Part shown: positions 61,812 through 64,000 of the stretch, in pieces
Position numbering within the stretch: the stretch's first letter is position 1
Layout: every line of letters starts with the position of its first letter
Assembly (NCBI RefSeq): GCF_027922005.1
Contig: NZ_BSEV01000004.1
Location: 310,001 to 374,000 of the forward strand
Source of the DNA: Streptosporangium carneum
Lineage (GTDB): Bacteria; Actinomycetota; Actinomycetes; Streptosporangiales; Streptosporangiaceae
Length of the DNA: 64,000 bases
Direction: 5' to 3'
Notes under the pieces: model-generated
The model's input: only the letters and a program-made list of their open reading frames with translations
Told to the model about the DNA's origin: nothing
The model's database searches: none
Program-made: the position numbers and the translations under genes

Positions 61812-62537
61812 CTATGCGCCGTGCTCGCGGACGCGTTGCACGTCGGCCGCGGCCCGGGTCATGGCGTCGCGGTAGTTGGCCTCGGCGTCCGGGCCCAGCC
61901 ACGGCAGGTGGCCGAGGATCTCCAGCATCACCAGCCCGTGGATTCGTCCCCACAGGTCGAGGCCGAGCCCGAGCGCGGCGGGTGGCATCCCGGGGGAGAG
62001 CAGTTCGGCGGCGGTGGCGAGCGCCGAGATCGGCCGGGCGTCCTCGCCGGGCCGGCGGATCCCGGCCATCTCGGCCGCGCTCCAGTCGCCGAAGACCACC
62101 TCGATCAACGTGGCGCCGAGCCTGCGCGCGGCGCCGGTGGTCGGCCCTTCCTCGGGCGCCCGGTAGCCGGGGACGGGTGTTCCGTAGATCAGCAGGAAGC
62201 GGGCCCGGTGCTCGACCGCCCACCGGCGGTAGGTCAGGGCGACCCGTACCAGCCGCTCGGGCGCGGGCAGCGCCTGGTGTTCCCGTCCGGCCGCCTGGAC
62301 CGCGTCCGCCAGCGCGTTGTGCGCGTCGGCGACCAGGGCGGTGATCAGATCCTCCCTGCTCGGGAAGTAGTTGTAGAGCGACTGGACGGTCAGGCCCACC
62401 TCTCGCGCGACCCCGCGCAGTGTCATCTGGCCCAAGTCGGCGGCGAGTTGGTCGAGAGCGACGGACTTGATCTCGTCGATCGTCGCCGCCCGTTTCCTCT
62501 CGCGCAGAGAACCTCGCCGGGTTGGGGCTTCGCTCAC
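61812..62537 (-). CDS. TetR-family regulator (TetR_C_13-like)
   Basis: A 241-residue TetR-type regulator. The DNA-binding helix-turn-helix is LGQMTLRGVAREVGLTVQSL followed by YNYFPSREDLITALV. The C-terminal domain has the WAVEHRARFLLIYGTPVPGY stretch found in the TetR_C_13/WHG-type group. The start is the GTG at 62537. It is divergent from the DUF4386 gene, with an ACT-n-ACA-n-TGT-n-AGT dyad in the intergenic region, so it probably represses that gene and itself. Confidence 0.86.
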   Translation of the reverse strand: MSEAPTRRGSLRERKRAATIDEIKSVALDQLAADLGQMTLRGVAREVGLTVQSLYNYFPSREDLITALVADAHNALADAVQAAGREHQALPAPERLVRVALTYRRWAVEHRARFLLIYGTPVPGYRAPEEGPTTGAARRLGATLIEVVFGDWSAAEMAGIRRPGEDARPISALATAAELLSPGMPPAALGLGLDLWGRIHGLVMLEILGHLPWLGPDAEANYRDAMTRAAADVQRVREHGA

Positions 62538-62657
62538 TGTCGATCACCTTTCGAACGGGCCAGGGCCGACGCCTCGGACGGTTGCGGCGAGGCGACCGGA
62601 AACCTGTCCCTCGCCGCCCCCGGCCGTGCCACTCAAAGTCTAACAGCATCTGGATTG

Positions 62658-62672
62658 ACTGACAGTGTTAGT
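62658..62672. promoter_or_regulatory. TetR operator candidate
   Basis: ACTGACAGTGTTAGT has matching ACT/AGT and ACA/TGT half-sites. CTAACA at about 62639-62644 pairs with TGTTAG at 62666-62671 as a wider dyad. TTGACT at 62655-62660 is a possible -35 for the DUF4386 gene and would be covered by the bound repressor. Confidence 0.5.
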
Positions 62673-62723
62673 TAAAACTACCGTTGTTCGAGTAGCCAGA
62701 TGAACCTCCAGGAGGTAGCGACA

Positions 62724-63497
62724 ATGAACGCCGTAGCCGGCTCGCCAGGCACCCTCGCCTCGCCCGCTCCAGCCACCGGTGCCACAGGTCCGGGGCCCGG
62801 CCGCTCCCGGCGCCGGATCATGGGGGCCGCAGCGCTTCTGGCGGTCGAAGGGCTGCTGATCTTCGTTCCGGCGGTCGTGCTGGGCCAGGCCGTGAACTGG
62901 CCGCAGGGCCTCGGCGAGCCCGCCGCCGTCACCCTGCCGCTGGTGGCCGAGAACGAGACGGCGCTGCGCCTGGGGTACCTGGTCTACCTGGCCTACTCCC
63001 TGCTGTTCCTTCCGGTGATCGCCGCACTGGTCACCGTCCTCGCCGGTCCCGAGGGGCGGCTGCGTCCGGTCGCCCGAATCGCCGTGATCCTGGCCGCCGT
63101 CTCCGCACTCGCCCGGGGGATAGGGATCCTGCGCTGGCTCACCGTGATGCCGACGCTGGCGGAGAGCTGGGCCGGGGCCGACCCGGCGCTGCGGCGAGTC
63201 CTGTCCGTCCAGTTCCAGGCGGTGAACGACTTCGGTGGCGGGATCGGCGAGCTGCTCGGCGTCTCCGCGCTCGGCGCCGCCGCGGTGGCCTGTGCCGTGA
63301 TCGCGACCCGTGAGTTCGCGCCCACCTGGCTGGCCTGGTTCGGCGCGGCCGTCGTCGTGGCGTCGGCGCTCCCGCTGGCCGAGCTGGCCGGGTTGGACGC
63401 CGGGGCACTGACCAGCGTCGGGGTCACCGCCGTCCAGCTGTGGCTCCTCGCCGCGGCCGCCGTCCTGGTCGCGCGTGCCCGCAGGCATCACCGCTGA
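62724..63497 (+). CDS. DUF4386-like integral membrane protein
   Basis: A 257-residue membrane protein with about six helices, such as MGAAALLAVEGLLIFVPAVV, YLVYLAYSLLFLPVIAALVT and WLAWFGAAVVVASALPLAEL. The general pattern fits the DUF4386 family, whose function is unknown. The ATG at 62724 is used because AGGAGG lies 9 bases before it; an in-frame ATG at 62700 is upstream of that site. The divergent TetR gene is the likely regulator. Confidence 0.72.
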   Translation: MNAVAGSPGTLASPAPATGATGPGPGRSRRRIMGAAALLAVEGLLIFVPAVVLGQAVNWPQGLGEPAAVTLPLVAENETALRLGYLVYLAYSLLFLPVIAALVTVLAGPEGRLRPVARIAVILAAVSALARGIGILRWLTVMPTLAESWAGADPALRRVLSVQFQAVNDFGGGIGELLGVSALGAAAVACAVIATREFAPTWLAWFGAAVVVASALPLAELAGLDAGALTSVGVTAVQLWLLAAAAVLVARARRHHR

Positions 63498-63647
63498 CCA
63501 AGCCCCTCCCCGTCCGAGGGGCGATGATCCGGCGCGGCGAGGAGGTGGCCTACCCCGCCGCGCCGGCGTGACGCGAGCGCCCTGCCGTCCTGGCGGCATC
63601 CGGCGCGTGGCCAGGAAGAGGGCGGAGGACCAAGAGACACACCATGA

Positions 63648-64000
63648 CTACAACTGCTGAGCAGACGGCCAGCCGGGGAGGATGGGCGTCGGGATGTGGG
63701 CGGGAGGCGGTTGTGGCAGCCTGGTGGTGAGGCCGGAGGCGGGTGAGACGGCCTCGCAGCGCTTTCCACGCGGCGGCAGCGTTCGGGAGATCAGGTAGGC
63801 GTCGAAAGTGCCGGTGATGCAGTCGCTCCGGCCGTAGACGCCGTGGCCCCAGCCCTCATAGGTGAGCACCCTGGCGTACGGGCCGAGCTGACGGGCGAGG
63901 CCGACGGTCCACTCATAGGGCGCGGCGGGCTCGTGCAGCGCGGTGCCCAGCAGGAGCGGGAAGCTGTCACGGACCCGCGTGGGACGCTGGGGATTGGGGA
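63648..64000 (-). CDS. tripeptidyl aminopeptidase-like hydrolase, C-terminal part (5' end outside window)
   Basis: The frame is open to the window edge and ends at the TAG at 63648-63650. It reads PLLLGTALHEPAAPYEWTVG, LARQLGPYARVLTYEGWGHG and CITGTFDAYLISRTLPPRGK, the TAP-like C-terminal domain of secreted S33-type peptidases of actinomycetes. The catalytic His is in GWGHGVYG; the nucleophile Ser lies outside the window. Members are exported and release tripeptides or similar from peptides. Confidence 0.8.
   Translation of the reverse strand, partial: PNPQRPTRVRDSFPLLLGTALHEPAAPYEWTVGLARQLGPYARVLTYEGWGHGVYGRSDCITGTFDAYLISRTLPPRGKRCEAVSPASGLTTRLPQPPPAHIPTPILPGWPSAQQL

Overview
The window is high-GC DNA with strongly G/C-biased third codon positions, many GTG/TTG starts, dense LysR/TetR/MerR/AraC/SARP regulators, Tat-type and lipoprotein signals, and actinobacterial families (SARP-NB-ARC-TPR regulator, GPP34, DUF5996, TipA-type MerR, RIO1-type kinase). 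It reads as an accessory stretch of a filamentous actinomycete chromosome, plausibly Streptosporangiales such as Nonomuraea; that placement is inference from family content only.

Layout. 1-10 kb: transport and resistance genes. These are a DHA2 MFS pump (5' end outside the window), an alpha/beta hydrolase, an MFS pump whose start codon lies in a long hairpin, a UvrA-like ABC protein and a divergent tandem-MerR regulator (a probable self-resistance set), then a GATase-like protein, a LysR regulator and a beta-lactamase-fold hydrolase. 10-15 kb: a TetR gene with its operator, an internally deleted DUF4865 gene, DUF5996, a truncated EamA transporter, a secreted TPR/aspartyl-protease-like protein and an integrase relic. 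15-29 kb: alpha/beta hydrolase, RIO-type kinase, a coupled MerR-PP2C fusion and MFS pair, a Tn3 transposase relic, a GlxA-type regulator divergent from a PLP decarboxylase, a secreted phytase-like esterase, a pentapeptide-repeat protein and a secreted amidase.

29-37 kb: a secreted M4-like protein that has lost the protease motifs, a graveyard of IS and serine-recombinase relics, a two-gene heterodimeric ABC exporter with complementary degenerate sites, a possible toxin stub with an overlapping immunity-like gene, and a degenerate group II intron end. 37-44 kb: a SARP-type regulator followed by a triple-heptamer SARP-like operator in front of a small secreted protein, then a lipoprotein and a membrane Ser/Thr kinase with an extracellular domain. 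44-50 kb: resolvase and integrase relics surrounding a DUF2268 protease-TipA regulator operon with a textbook MerR promoter. 50-64 kb: a three-repeat ricin-type lectin, an acetyltransferase divergent from a LysR gene with two matching dyads, GPP34, an APC permease-GNAT operon, more relics, a quinone-reductase-like gene divergent from a TetR gene, a MerR-methyltransferase fusion, a TetR gene beside a DUF4386 protein, and the end of a tripeptidyl-aminopeptidase-like gene.

No rRNA, tRNA or CRISPR array was seen. Two themes recur: compact regulator-plus-target pairs with visible operators, and many pseudogenes in which both ends of a gene survive but the middle has been deleted.
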